A stretch of DNA of 64,000 bases from Geodermatophilus sp. TF02-6 (GTDB lineage Bacteria > Actinomycetota > Actinomycetes > Mycobacteriales > Geodermatophilaceae). How positions within the stretch are numbered: the first letter of the stretch is position 1; each line of letters starts with the position of its first letter. The position numbers were made by a program, and so were the translations under genes. The notes under the pieces are model-generated. The model did not search any database. It worked only from the letters and a program-made list of their open reading frames with translations, and had not been told where the DNA came from. The stretch is from the NCBI RefSeq assembly GCF_003319115.1, contig NZ_QOHF01000019.1, positions 1 through 64,000 on the forward strand, given 5' to 3'. Of the stretch, positions 1-8,626 are shown piece after piece.

Positions 1-219
1 GCGGCCGGGGACGGCACGTGGCCGCGGTGCGGTCCCTGGGAGTGGGGGGTCGGAGGCTCCCCCGAGCAGGGACGGGAGTGTGGGGCTCCACGGCGGCCGG
101 GGACGGCACGTGGCCGCGGTGCGGTCCCTGGGAGTGGGGGGTCGGAGGCTCCCCCGAGCAGGGACGGGAGTGTGGGGCTCCACGGCGGCCGGGGACGGCA
201 CGTGGCCGCGGTGCGGTCC
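1..219. repeat. 92-bp tandem repeat, about 2.4 copies
   Basis: The same 92-bp unit starts at 1, 93 and 185. The third copy breaks off near 219, where the sequence diverges just before the tRNA gene. The two full copies look identical by eye. The array begins at the window edge, so more copies may lie upstream. Open frames run through it in several phases, but they are repeats of one another without ribosome binding sites, so I do not call a gene here. Confidence 0.9.
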
Positions 220-239
220 GGAGGACCGCAGTGTCACCG

Positions 240-313
240 TGCCCCCGGTGCGACTCGAACGCACACTGCGCGGGTTTTGAGTCCGCTCCCTCTGCCGATT
301 GGGGTACGGGGGC
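240..313 (-). tRNA. tRNA-Leu(CAA)-like, short variable arm
   Basis: The minus strand folds as a cloverleaf of 74 nt. It has a 7-bp acceptor stem (GCCCCCG with CGGGGGC), discriminator A, T8, a Leu-like D loop (AATCGGCAGA) closed by three C-G pairs, and a 5-bp T stem with loop TTCGAGT. The anticodon loop is CTCAAAA, giving anticodon CAA, which reads the leucine codon UUG. The anticodon stem has an A-C mismatch at its last pair. The variable region is only 5 nt (GCAGT), whereas bacterial tRNA-Leu is normally class II with a long variable arm. CCA is not encoded. It may be a non-canonical or decayed leucine tRNA. Confidence 0.75.
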
Positions 314-381
314 TCACCGGGACGGGCGCTCCCGGTTCGTCGAGCAGCCTAACGCCGACGTCGGGAACGGCCCGGCATCGA

Positions 382-387
382 TAGGCT
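382..387 (+). promoter_or_regulatory. -10 hexamer of pdtaR (leaderless)
   Basis: TAGGCT lies 7 nt before the GTG start of pdtaR, and no Shine-Dalgarno sequence is visible. This is the spacing expected when transcription starts at the start codon itself. Confidence 0.5.
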
Positions 388-394
388 CCCGCGC

Positions 395-994
395 GTGAGC
401 AGCGAGCCGACCCGGGTCCTCATCGCCGAGGACGAGGCGCTCATCCGCCTCGACCTCAAGGAGATGCTCGAGGAGGAGGGGTACACCGTCGTCGCCGAGG
501 TGGGTGACGGGCAGCAGGCCGTCGACCGCGCCACCGAGCTGCGTCCCGACCTGGTCGTCCTCGACATCCAGATGCCGGTCCTCGACGGGCTCTCGGCCGC
601 CGAGCGGATCGCCACCTCACGAGTGGCCCCGGTCATCGTGCTGACCGCGTTCAGCCAGCGCGAGCTGGTCGAGCGGGCGCGGGACGCCGGCGCGATGGCC
701 TACCTGGTCAAGCCCTTCTCCAAGAACGACCTGGTCCCGGCGATCGAGGTGGCCCGGGCCCGGTTCGCCGAGATCTCCGCGCTGGACGGCGAGGTGCGCA
801 CCCTCGAGGAGCGGCTGGAGGCCCGCCAGGTGGTCGAGAAGGCCAAGGGCAGGCTGATGGCCGAACAGGGGATGACCGAGGCCGAGGCGTTCCGCTGGAT
901 CCAGCGGACGGCGATGAACGAGCGGACCTCGATGAAGGCGCTGGCGCAGCGGATCCTCCTCGACCAGCAGCCGGCCGCGGGCCCGACGCCGTAG
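395..994 (+). CDS. pdtaR: ANTAR-domain response regulator PdtaR
   Basis: Cytoplasmic two-component response regulator of 199 aa. The receiver domain covers residues 5-120, with the acidic pair E12/D13 in AEDEA, phosphoacceptor D57 in LVVLDIQMP, T84 and K106. A C-terminal ANTAR RNA-binding domain follows (about 130-185, with KAKGRLM and MTEAEAFRWIQ). ANTAR regulators act after transcription starts by preventing terminator formation. Length and architecture match M. tuberculosis Rv1626 (PdtaR), which is likewise upstream of polA and rpsA. The GTG start follows a TANNNT box by 7 nt. The cognate histidine kinase is not in this window. Confidence 0.93.
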   Translation: MSSEPTRVLIAEDEALIRLDLKEMLEEEGYTVVAEVGDGQQAVDRATELRPDLVVLDIQMPVLDGLSAAERIATSRVAPVIVLTAFSQRELVERARDAGAMAYLVKPFSKNDLVPAIEVARARFAEISALDGEVRTLEERLEARQVVEKAKGRLMAEQGMTEAEAFRWIQRTAMNERTSMKALAQRILLDQQPAAGPTP

Positions 995-1195
995 CGGCCG
1001 CACACTGCGAGAGTGACCTCGGTCTCCTCGTCGCGGGAGCTCGTGTCGCCAGGGATCCGGGAGGTCACGACCTCATCACGGTCCGGTCGACCCCTGCGTC
1101 GGGCCGGTGTGCGGCAGCTACCTTCCCCCCACTGATCGGGTCATCCCGTCTGGGCTGACCGAGTGCACGACCGACACCACAGTGGGAGTTGTCTG

Positions 1196-2539
1196 ATGCG
1201 CACAGGCATCCTCGCCCGGAGCGCTGCCGTGTCCGCTGCGGCCCTGCTCGCCCTCACCGCCTGCGGCGGCGGGGACGACGGGGGCGGCAGCGCCGGCAGC
1301 AGCGGCAGCAGCGGCGGCGACAGCGGCGAGAAGCAGGTCAACGTCTACGGCAGCGACGGCAACATGGGCAACGCCCTCGGCGAGGACTTCACCGAGCAGG
1401 GCGCCCTCGCCGGGATGAAGGGCACCCTGCCCCTCACCGAGCTGTCCGGGGACTTCCGTGACCGGCTGCTGCAGGTCGACCCGAACCTGGTCGACTTCAA
1501 CTACTCCGCGGAGACCTACGACGCCATCGTCGTCACGGCTCTGGCTGCCCAGCGGGCGGGCACCAACGACGCCAACGTCTTCAAGGCCTACGTCAACGGC
1601 ATCACCGTCGGCGGCGACAAGTGCGAGGACTTCGCCTCCTGCCTGGACGTCGTCAACGCCGGCGGCAACCCCGACTACGACGGGCAGTCCGGTCCGCTCA
1701 GCTTCACCGACGCCGGCGAGCCGGCCCAGGCCAGCATCGGCATCGAGCAGTTCGGCAACGACAACAGGATCGACGACTCCAAGACCCGCTACGTCCTGCC
1801 CGGTGACGAGGCCAACGCCACCACCGACGAGGGGCCGGCCCCGGCCGCGCCCGGCGCCACCGGCGCGGCGCTGGTCATCGGCACCCTGCTGCCGCAGACC
1901 GGCAACCTGGCCTTCCTCGGCCCTCCGGAGGTCGCCGGCGCGCAGCTGGCGGTCAACGACATCAACGCCGCCGGCGGCGTGCTCGGCCAGCAGGTGCAAC
2001 TGATCCAGCGGGACTCGGGTGACACCTCCACCGACATCGCGACCCAGTCGGTCGACGCCCTGCTGCAGGCCGGCGCCAACGCGATCATCGGCGCCGCGTC
2101 CTCCGGCGTGAGCCTCACGGTCATCGACACCATCACCGGCGCCGGCGTCCTGCAGTTCTCGCCGGCCAACACCTCGGACCAGTTCACGACCTACAACGAC
2201 AACGGGCTGTACTTCCGCACCGCTCCGCCGGACGTGCTGCAGGCCGAGGCGCTGGCCGACCTCATCATCGAGGACGGCAACAACACCGTCGGCATCCTCG
2301 CCCTGAACGACCCGTACGGCACCGGCTTGGCGGAGAACGTCAAGAACAACCTGGTGGCCGCCGGTCTGGCCGACAGCGACGTCAAGACGGTGATCTACGA
2401 CCCGCAGGCTGCCAACTTCGACTCCGAGGTGCAGCAGATGGTCGAGTTCAACCCCGACGCGGTCGCGGTCATCGGGTTCGACGAGTCCGCGCGGATCATC
2501 GAGGGGCTCAACGCGAACGGCATCGGCCCGCAGCGCTGA
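1196..2539 (+). CDS. Branched-chain amino-acid ABC binding lipoprotein, circularly permuted
   Basis: Extracytoplasmic solute-binding lipoprotein (Peripla_BP_6/LivJ-like), 447 aa. The ATG at 1196 opens a signal peptide ending in the lipobox LTAC (C23), followed by a Gly/Ser linker (24-47). The segment order is unusual. Residues 48-205 look like the C-terminal part of a LivJ-type protein (VNVYGSDGNM, then SAETYDAIVVTALAA, then DYDGQSGPLSF). A second Ala/Pro linker (about 206-225) follows. Residues 226-447 then look like the N-terminal part (LVIGTLLPQTGNLAFLG, AVNDINAAGGVLG, LNDPYGTGLA, VAVIGFDESA). The protein stops at GLNANGIGPQR, exactly where the normal protein would continue into the segment found at its front. 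The gene is convergent with livFGMH, its probable transporter. A weak -10 (TACCTT) lies at 1119. Confidence 0.85.
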   Translation: MRTGILARSAAVSAAALLALTACGGGDDGGGSAGSSGSSGGDSGEKQVNVYGSDGNMGNALGEDFTEQGALAGMKGTLPLTELSGDFRDRLLQVDPNLVDFNYSAETYDAIVVTALAAQRAGTNDANVFKAYVNGITVGGDKCEDFASCLDVVNAGGNPDYDGQSGPLSFTDAGEPAQASIGIEQFGNDNRIDDSKTRYVLPGDEANATTDEGPAPAAPGATGAALVIGTLLPQTGNLAFLGPPEVAGAQLAVNDINAAGGVLGQQVQLIQRDSGDTSTDIATQSVDALLQAGANAIIGAASSGVSLTVIDTITGAGVLQFSPANTSDQFTTYNDNGLYFRTAPPDVLQAEALADLIIEDGNNTVGILALNDPYGTGLAENVKNNLVAAGLADSDVKTVIYDPQAANFDSEVQQMVEFNPDAVAVIGFDESARIIEGLNANGIGPQR

Positions 2540-2644
2540 GGCACCAGGCGCTCGGGTGACCGCCCGCTGACCAGCCCCACCCCGGGCCGTCCCCGACGGC
2601 GGCCCGGGGGACGGCACGACAGCACGACCCACGGCGGCACGACG

Positions 2645-2684
2645 CACGGCGGCCCGGCACCGGAGACGGTGCCGGGCCGCCGTG
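2645..2684. terminator. Bidirectional terminator between binding protein and livF
   Basis: A perfect 17-bp GC-rich inverted repeat (2645-2661 with 2668-2684, loop GGAGAC) lies between the convergent binding-protein gene and livF. The remainder of the 297-bp gap shows only short CACGG-type repeats and no convincing gene. Confidence 0.8.
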
Positions 2685-2836
2685 CTGCCGGCGGGCGGTC
2701 AGCGCTGCAGCCGTGCCGCCCCGGACCGGGCCACCCCTCGCTGCGCCGGACCCCGCGGGAGGTCACCCGCGGTCGTGCCGCGGGTGGAGTCCGTCCCTCC
2801 CGCCGACGGGGCCGGCGCCGCCGAGGCCGATCGGTG

Positions 2837-3690
<854 letters not shown>

Positions 3691-3694
<4 letters not shown>

Positions 3695-4728
3695 CGGTCG
3701 GTCCTCTCCTCGGGCGGGACGTCGGAGCTCAGGATCTCGCCGTCCGCCACGTGCTCCTCACGCGCGATCTCGCGCTCGGCCTGGGCGAGGACGCGGTCCT
3801 CCTCCTCGACGGTGAGCGGCGCGTCGTGGTGCGCGCCCAGGTAGGCGTCCACCACGGCCTGGTTCTGGCTGATCGACTCCGGCGGGCCCTCGGCGATCAC
3901 CCGGCCGGCCGCCATCACGACCACCCAGTCGCTGATGTCGCGCACGACGTCCATGTCGTGCTCGACGAAGATCACCGTCATGCCCTGCTCGCGCAGGTCC
4001 TTGACGTGGCCGAGCAGGCTCTGCGTGAGCGCGGGGTTCACGCCGGCCATGGGCTCGTCGAGCATGACGACCCGCGGGTCGCTCATCAGCGCGCGCGCCA
4101 TCTCCAGCAGCTTGCGCTGACCGCCGGAGAGGGTGCCGGCGAAGTCGTCCTTCTTGGTGTCGAGCTTGAACCGCCGCAGCAGCTCCATCGCCTTGTCGGT
4201 GTTCGCCCGCTCCTGGCCCCGCCAGGCCCCGGGCAGCAGCGCGCCGAAGAAGCGCTCCCCCTTCTGCCCCTGGGCACCGAGGAGCATGTTCTGCAGCACG
4301 GTCAGCCGGGACAGCGCCTTGGTCAGCTGGAAGGTCCGGACCACGCCGAGCCGAGCCACCTTGTGCGGTGCCAGCCCGGCCAGCGACCGCCCGTCGAAGG
4401 TCCACGTCCCCCTGTTGGGCGCGTCGAAGCCGGTCAGCAGGTTGAACAGCGTGGTCTTGCCGGCGCCGTTGGGCCCGATCAGGCCGGTGATGCCGCCGCG
4501 CTGGATCTCCAGGTGGTCGACCGACACCGCGGTCAGGCCGCCGAAGGTGCGGGTCACGCCGTCGACGACGACCGCCGGGTCGGGCTTGGCGACGCCGACC
4601 TCCCAGGGGACGTCCTGCAGGGCCGTCCGGGCCGGACGTCGGACGGCGCCGTCGGCGGCGTCCCGGTCGAGGGAGGCGGCGTGCGCTCCGGTCGGGGCGG
4701 GCTCGGGGGACATCGGGTCAGCGGGCAT
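3691..4728 (-). CDS. livG: Branched-chain amino-acid ABC transporter ATPase LivG
   Basis: The second ATPase of the HAAT transporter, 345 aa. Walker A GPNGAGKTT is at about 85-93, with signature TLSGGQRKLLEMARAL and Walker B VVMLDEPMAGVNP. The roughly 50-residue N-terminal extension and a 40-residue acidic C-terminal tail make it longer than typical LivG (about 255 aa). The ATG at 4728 overlaps livM by 11 nt. A second ATG at 4713 is also possible and would shorten only the extension. Confidence 0.92.
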
Positions 4729-5716
4729 CGAGCATCACCTCTCGTCGGTCACCGAAGATCCCCTGTGGCCGGAAGACCAACAACAGCATGAGCCCGAGGC
4801 CGACGAGGACGAAGCGGATCTGCGCCACGTCGGTGGAGGTCAGCAGCCCCTCGGGGATGACGCCGTTGTCGATCAGCGCCCGCAGACCGGTGTCGGCGAA
4901 CTGCAGGATGAACAGCAGGATCATCGCCCCGACCACCGGGCCCAGCACCCGGGCGGCGCCACCGAGGATGAGCGCGGCGTAGGCGAGGAAGGTGTTGGCG
5001 TTCTGGTACTGGTCGGGGATCGCCGACCCGGTGCCGACGGCGTAGACCATCCCGCCGAGCGCGCCGAGGATGCCGCCGAACACCAGCGCCTGCATCTTGT
5101 ACACGTACACGTTCTTGCCGAGCGCGCGGACGGCGTCCTCGTCCTCGCGGATGGAACGGACGACGCGGCCCCAGGGGCTGCGCATGAGCGCCCAGATGAG
5201 CAGGCAGGCCAGCGCCACCAGCAGCCAGCCGACGAGGGCCACCCACAGCTCACCGCCGGACCAGCTGGTGCCCAGCAGCCGGTAGCGCTCGTTGGTGGGC
5301 CACGGCGCGAGCTCGAGGAACTGCCCGTTGAAGTCCGAGATGCCGCGGGTGCCGTTGGTGACCGGGGTGGCCGAGACCGATCGGAACAGCAGCCGCAACC
5401 CCTCGGCCGTGGCGATGGTGACGATGGCCAGGTAGTCCGCCCGCAGCCGCAGCGTGGGCAGACCGAGCAGCAGAGCCAGCACGACCGCCGCGGCCAGGCC
5501 GATGGCGACGCCGACCCAGAAGTCCAGGCCCCACTTGCTCACCGAGATGGCGATGCCGAAGCCGCCGAGCATGGCGAAGGCGATCTGGCCGAAGTTGAGC
5601 AGGCCGGTGTAGCCGAACTGCACGTTGATGCCGATGGCCAGCAGGGCGAAGAAGATCGCCTGGAACCCGAGGGCCGCCTTGCCGGCGATGGCCAGGGCGT
5701 CGATCAGTTCGCTCAC
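4718..5716 (-). CDS. livM: Branched-chain amino-acid ABC transporter permease LivM
   Basis: Polytopic inner-membrane permease, 332 aa, with about eight to ten hydrophobic segments and the LivM/LivH hallmark GYTGLLNFGQIAFAMLGGFG near residue 35. The cytoplasmic loop with SPWGRVVRSIREDEDAVRALG (split over about 180-200) is the coupling region contacting the ATPases. GTG start, 3 nt after the livH stop. It forms the membrane channel with LivH. Confidence 0.92.
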   Translation of the reverse strand: MSELIDALAIAGKAALGFQAIFFALLAIGINVQFGYTGLLNFGQIAFAMLGGFGIAISVSKWGLDFWVGVAIGLAAAVVLALLLGLPTLRLRADYLAIVTIATAEGLRLLFRSVSATPVTNGTRGISDFNGQFLELAPWPTNERYRLLGTSWSGGELWVALVGWLLVALACLLIWALMRSPWGRVVRSIREDEDAVRALGKNVYVYKMQALVFGGILGALGGMVYAVGTGSAIPDQYQNANTFLAYAALILGGAARVLGPVVGAMILLFILQFADTGLRALIDNGVIPEGLLTSTDVAQIRFVLVGLGLMLLLVFRPQGIFGDRREVMLDAR

Positions 5717-5719
5717 GGG

Positions 5720-7090
5720 TCAGCCCACCCGGACGCGGCTGCCCAGGATCCCCTGGGGCCGGATGATCAGGATGACGATCAGCAGGAGCAGCCCTCCGAC
5801 GTACTTGACGTCGTTGGGGATCACCAGGGTCGACATCTGCACGAAGACCCCGACCACCAGGCTGCCCACCAGCGCGCCGTAGGCGGTGCCGAGACCGCCG
5901 AGGGTGACCCCGGCGAACATCAGCAGCAGCAGGCGGAAGCCCATGTCCCACTGCACCTGGTCGGACAGGCCGAGCAGGACGCCGCCGAGCGCGGCGAGGG
6001 CGCCGCCCATCATCCAGACGACCAGGATCACCCGGTTGACGTCGATGCCCGAGGAGGCGGCGAGGTCGCGGTTGTCGGCGACCGCGCGCATCGCCTTGCC
6101 GATCTTGGTGCGCTGCAGCATGACGGCCACCAGCACCAGCACGACGACGGAGACGACGATCGAGGTGAGGTCGGCGTTGGTCAGCCGGAACAGCCCGTAG
6201 TCGACCGCCCGGCCGCCACCGACGCCCTGGTAGGGGTTGGACCGGCCGCCGTAGAACAGCTGGATGAGGTAGCGCAGCAGCAGCGACAGACCGATCGAGA
6301 CCACCAGGGCCGCGATCAGCCCGGTGCCGCGCCGGCGCAGCGGCCGCCACAGCACCAGTTCGTTGAGCGCGCCCACGGCCGCGCCGACCAGCATGGCGAT
6401 GAGCGCGGCCGGGACGAGCGGCACGCCGCCGTCGACGTTGATGTACCAGGCGACGACCGCCCCGATGGTGACCAGCTCGCCGTGTGCGAAGTTGGTCAGC
6501 CCCGTCGTCCCGAAGATCAGCGAGAGGCCGACGGCGCACATCGCGATCAGCAGGCCGAAGCGGATGCCGTCGACGAGCAGTTGGACGGCGCGCACCGAGC
6601 CGCCGCCGCCGTCGCGGCTGCCGTCGCTGAGGCCGATGACCACCGCCTGCCGCCGGCCCTCCTCGACGGTGACCGTGCGGCTGTCCTCGCCGGCGAGCAC
6701 CACCCCGTCGGGCAGGTCGTCCGAGTTCAGGGTGACCACGTACTGGCCCGGGCCGGGCAGGTCGACCTCCCAGCGGCCCTGCGCGTCGGTGTCGACCTGA
6801 CCGATCCGCGCGCCGTCCGGCGTGGTGACCGTCATCTGCACGCCGTCGATCGGGCCGCTGCGGCTGGTCTGCAGCGTGCCGACGAGCTGCTCGCCCGCGG
6901 CCTGCCCGATGCCCGGCACGAACGTGGCCAGCCCCAGCCCGAACGCCGCGACGAGCAGGACCCGGAGGAGGGTCCGGAGGAGGGGGCTGCGCCGCGCGTC
7001 GGGTCGGGGGCGGGCCGCGGGGCCCGTCGGGGCCCTGCCGGGTCCCGGTCGTCGACCGTGCCGTCGGGCACGGCCTGCCGCGTTGGTCAC
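5720..7090 (-). CDS. livH: Branched-chain amino-acid permease LivH with N-terminal extracytoplasmic domain
   Basis: Permease of the HAAT transporter, 456 aa, about 160 aa longer than ordinary LivH. The C-terminal two thirds are the permease, with GLSLIFGTTGLTNFAHGELV near residue 190 and a conserved MRAVADNRDLAASSGI loop. The extra N-terminal part holds one hydrophobic segment (about 32-60) and then a small beta-rich module resembling a carboxypeptidase-regulatory/CnaB-like fold (DGVQMTVTTPDG, DAQGRWEVDLPGPGQYVVTL), probably outside the membrane. GTG at 7090 is chosen because GGGAGGT sits just upstream; a longer open frame upstream has no homology. A possible -10 (TACCGT on the minus strand) is at 7122-7127. 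Confidence 0.88.
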   Translation of the reverse strand: MTNAAGRARRHGRRPGPGRAPTGPAARPRPDARRSPLLRTLLRVLLVAAFGLGLATFVPGIGQAAGEQLVGTLQTSRSGPIDGVQMTVTTPDGARIGQVDTDAQGRWEVDLPGPGQYVVTLNSDDLPDGVVLAGEDSRTVTVEEGRRQAVVIGLSDGSRDGGGGSVRAVQLLVDGIRFGLLIAMCAVGLSLIFGTTGLTNFAHGELVTIGAVVAWYINVDGGVPLVPAALIAMLVGAAVGALNELVLWRPLRRRGTGLIAALVVSIGLSLLLRYLIQLFYGGRSNPYQGVGGGRAVDYGLFRLTNADLTSIVVSVVVLVLVAVMLQRTKIGKAMRAVADNRDLAASSGIDVNRVILVVWMMGGALAALGGVLLGLSDQVQWDMGFRLLLLMFAGVTLGGLGTAYGALVGSLVVGVFVQMSTLVIPNDVKYVGGLLLLIVILIIRPQGILGSRVRVG

Positions 7091-7280
7091 TCGACCTCCC
7101 TGGCGCTGTGAGTGAGGCAGGACGGTAACCCAGGCGTGTCGCGCGCCGCTGTCGTCGCCTCGGGCTGTGACCTCCCCGCAACCGGCCGCACGTGCCACTC
7201 CGCTCTCCGGTGCGGCGCGCCGTCGCGGCCACCGGCGTCCGCAGGTGCACCCTTCCTCCACCGTCCAGGGGAGGGCAGCT

Positions 7281-7922
7281 GTGTCTGGAACCGGTCCACG
7301 GTCCCGCGTCACGACGCGCTCGGCGCGTCCCGACGACCTGCCGGCCGTGCTCGCCCTGGTGCGCCAGCACCGGGCCGAGGCGCACGCCGAGGGCGTGCTG
7401 ACCGGGCAGACCCCGGGGGCGGCGGCCGCCGCCGGGTTCCGCCGGCTGCTGGCCGACCCGGCCCACCGGGTGGTCCTGGCCGTGCTGCCCGGTCCGATCG
7501 CCCCGGACGGCGGGCACGGCGGTGAGGTCGTGGTGGGCCTGGCCGTCCTCGGGCTCGACCAGCTCTCGGTCGTGCTGGGCGTCCCCCAGGTGACCGTCGA
7601 CAACCTCGTCGTCCACCGGGACCACCGCCGGCGCGGTGCCGGCGCGGCGTTGCTGGTCGTCGCCGCCGCCCACGCCGCCGACCTCGGCGCGGCGCACGTG
7701 GTCGCCGCCGTCGGGGGGCACGAGGCCGAGCGGCAGCGGTTCTTCGCCCGGATGGGGTTCGCGCCGCTCACCACCCGGCGGATCGTGCCGCGGGAGACGC
7801 TGACGCGGACGCTGGCCTCCTGGCAGCGCGGCGGCGTGACCGTCCCGGTGCCGCGCCGGGTGCCGGTGCGCCGCCGGCCGGTCGCCCGGGTGGTGCCGCT
7901 GGTGGACGTCGCCGAGAGCTGA
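7281..7922 (+). CDS. GNAT-family N-acetyltransferase
   Basis: Probable acetyl-CoA-dependent N-acetyltransferase, 213 aa; the substrate is unknown. The GNAT core is visible: VDNLVVHRDHRRRGAGAALL supplies the beta4 strand and the acetyl-CoA-binding R-R-x-G-x-G/A loop, followed by an Ala-rich helix and FFARMGFAPL. The C-terminal 25 residues are Arg/Val-rich. GTG at 7281 was chosen over an upstream start at 7167 because AGGGGAGGGC precedes it at good distance. Divergent from livH and convergent with the thioesterase gene. Confidence 0.78.
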   Translation: MSGTGPRSRVTTRSARPDDLPAVLALVRQHRAEAHAEGVLTGQTPGAAAAAGFRRLLADPAHRVVLAVLPGPIAPDGGHGGEVVVGLAVLGLDQLSVVLGVPQVTVDNLVVHRDHRRRGAGAALLVVAAAHAADLGAAHVVAAVGGHEAERQRFFARMGFAPLTTRRIVPRETLTRTLASWQRGGVTVPVPRRVPVRRRPVARVVPLVDVAES

Positions 7923-7961
7923 CCCGGCCCTCCGGGCCTCCCCGAGCCTGGCTCCCTCCGG

Positions 7962-8060
7962 GGTCCCGCCGCGAGCGTGCAGACGGTGGGGGGCAGGGGC
8001 GGCCCTCCTGCAGGGCCCCGCCGCGAGCCTGCGAGGGGTGGGGGGCAGGAGGGTCCTTTC
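7962..8060. repeat. Covarying intergenic hairpin element, copy 1
   Basis: Left arm GGCCCTCCTGC (8001-8011) pairs with right arm GCAGGAGGGTCC (8045-8056) around a conserved centre containing CCGCGAGCCTGCGAGGGGTG. A partial second unit precedes it (from about 7962). It separates the convergent GNAT and thioesterase genes and ends TCCTTTC, so it can serve as a terminator. Confidence 0.85.
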
Positions 8061-8465
8061 TCAGGCCGGCTGCAGCATGCAGGTGAGCCGGGCGCTGGCG
8101 GTCCGCCGTCCCTGCTCGTCGGTGACCTCGATCAGGAAGGTGGCCAGGGTGCGGCCCCGGCGCACCGGGGTGGCCACCGCGGTGACCACGCCGCTCGTGG
8201 CCGCCCGCAGATAGCTCACGTTGAGCTCTACCCCCACGGCCTGCCGACCCGGCCCGGCGCCGAGCGCCGCGGCCCACGAGCCCACCGTCTCGGCCAGGGC
8301 GCAGGTGGCGCCGCCGTGCAGCAGGCCGAAGGGCTGCTGGTTGCCCTCCACCGGCATGGTGGCCACGACGTGGTCGGGGTCGTAGTCGGTGATCCGGATC
8401 CCCAGCTTGTCGTCCAGCGGGCCCTGGTGCCCGGTGTCGAGCCAGGCGGGGCGGTCCACGGTCAC
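8061..8465 (-). CDS. PaaI-type hotdog-fold thioesterase
   Basis: Small cytoplasmic acyl-CoA thioesterase, 134 aa, normal length for the family. It has the PaaI/YbgC-like segments GNQQPFGLLHGGATCALAE (central helix with catalytic Asn/Gly and the HGG turn) and VELNVSYLRAATSG. The physiological acyl-CoA is unknown; PaaI relatives remove CoA from hydroxyphenylacetyl-CoA or stalled aromatic-CoA intermediates. GTG start. Divergent from polA, with a hairpin element in between. Confidence 0.85.
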   Translation of the reverse strand: MTVDRPAWLDTGHQGPLDDKLGIRITDYDPDHVVATMPVEGNQQPFGLLHGGATCALAETVGSWAAALGAGPGRQAVGVELNVSYLRAATSGVVTAVATPVRRGRTLATFLIEVTDEQGRRTASARLTCMLQPA

Positions 8466-8490
8466 CGGAGCACCGTAGCCAGCCGCGGCC

Positions 8491-8613
8491 CCGCCGCAGG
8501 GTCGGCCCCGTCCCGAGGCTCGCCCCGAGCGTGCGAGGGGAGGGGAGGAAGGGGCGGCCCCGTTGCAGGGCCCACCCCGAGCTCGCGAGCGGTGGGGGGC
8601 AACGGGGTCCTCT
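8491..8613. repeat. Covarying intergenic hairpin element, copy 2, upstream of polA
   Basis: Left arm GGCCCCGTTGC (8556-8566) pairs with right arm GCAACGGGGTCC (8599-8610). The centre again has CGAGCTCGCGAGCGGTGGGG. A related half-unit lies at about 8491-8555. The right arm ends 3 nt before the polA -10 box, so the element covers the -35 region. Confidence 0.85.
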
Positions 8614-8619
8614 TAGGAT
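8614..8619 (+). promoter_or_regulatory. -10 hexamer of polA (leaderless)
   Basis: TAGGAT is 7 nt before the polA ATG, without a Shine-Dalgarno sequence, as expected for a leaderless transcript. Confidence 0.55.
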
Positions 8620-8626
8620 CGCACCG

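Noticed and set aside
18-398. 126-aa frame through the 92-bp repeats and tRNA
   Set aside because: Composed of repeats and antisense tRNA; no homology.
1196-2539. Binding protein considered as two fused or frame-shifted genes
   Set aside because: One continuous frame with one signal peptide; halves are complementary, not duplicate.
7167-7280. Longer N-terminus for the acetyltransferase
   Set aside because: No ribosome binding site; GTG 7281 has a strong one and matches the domain start.
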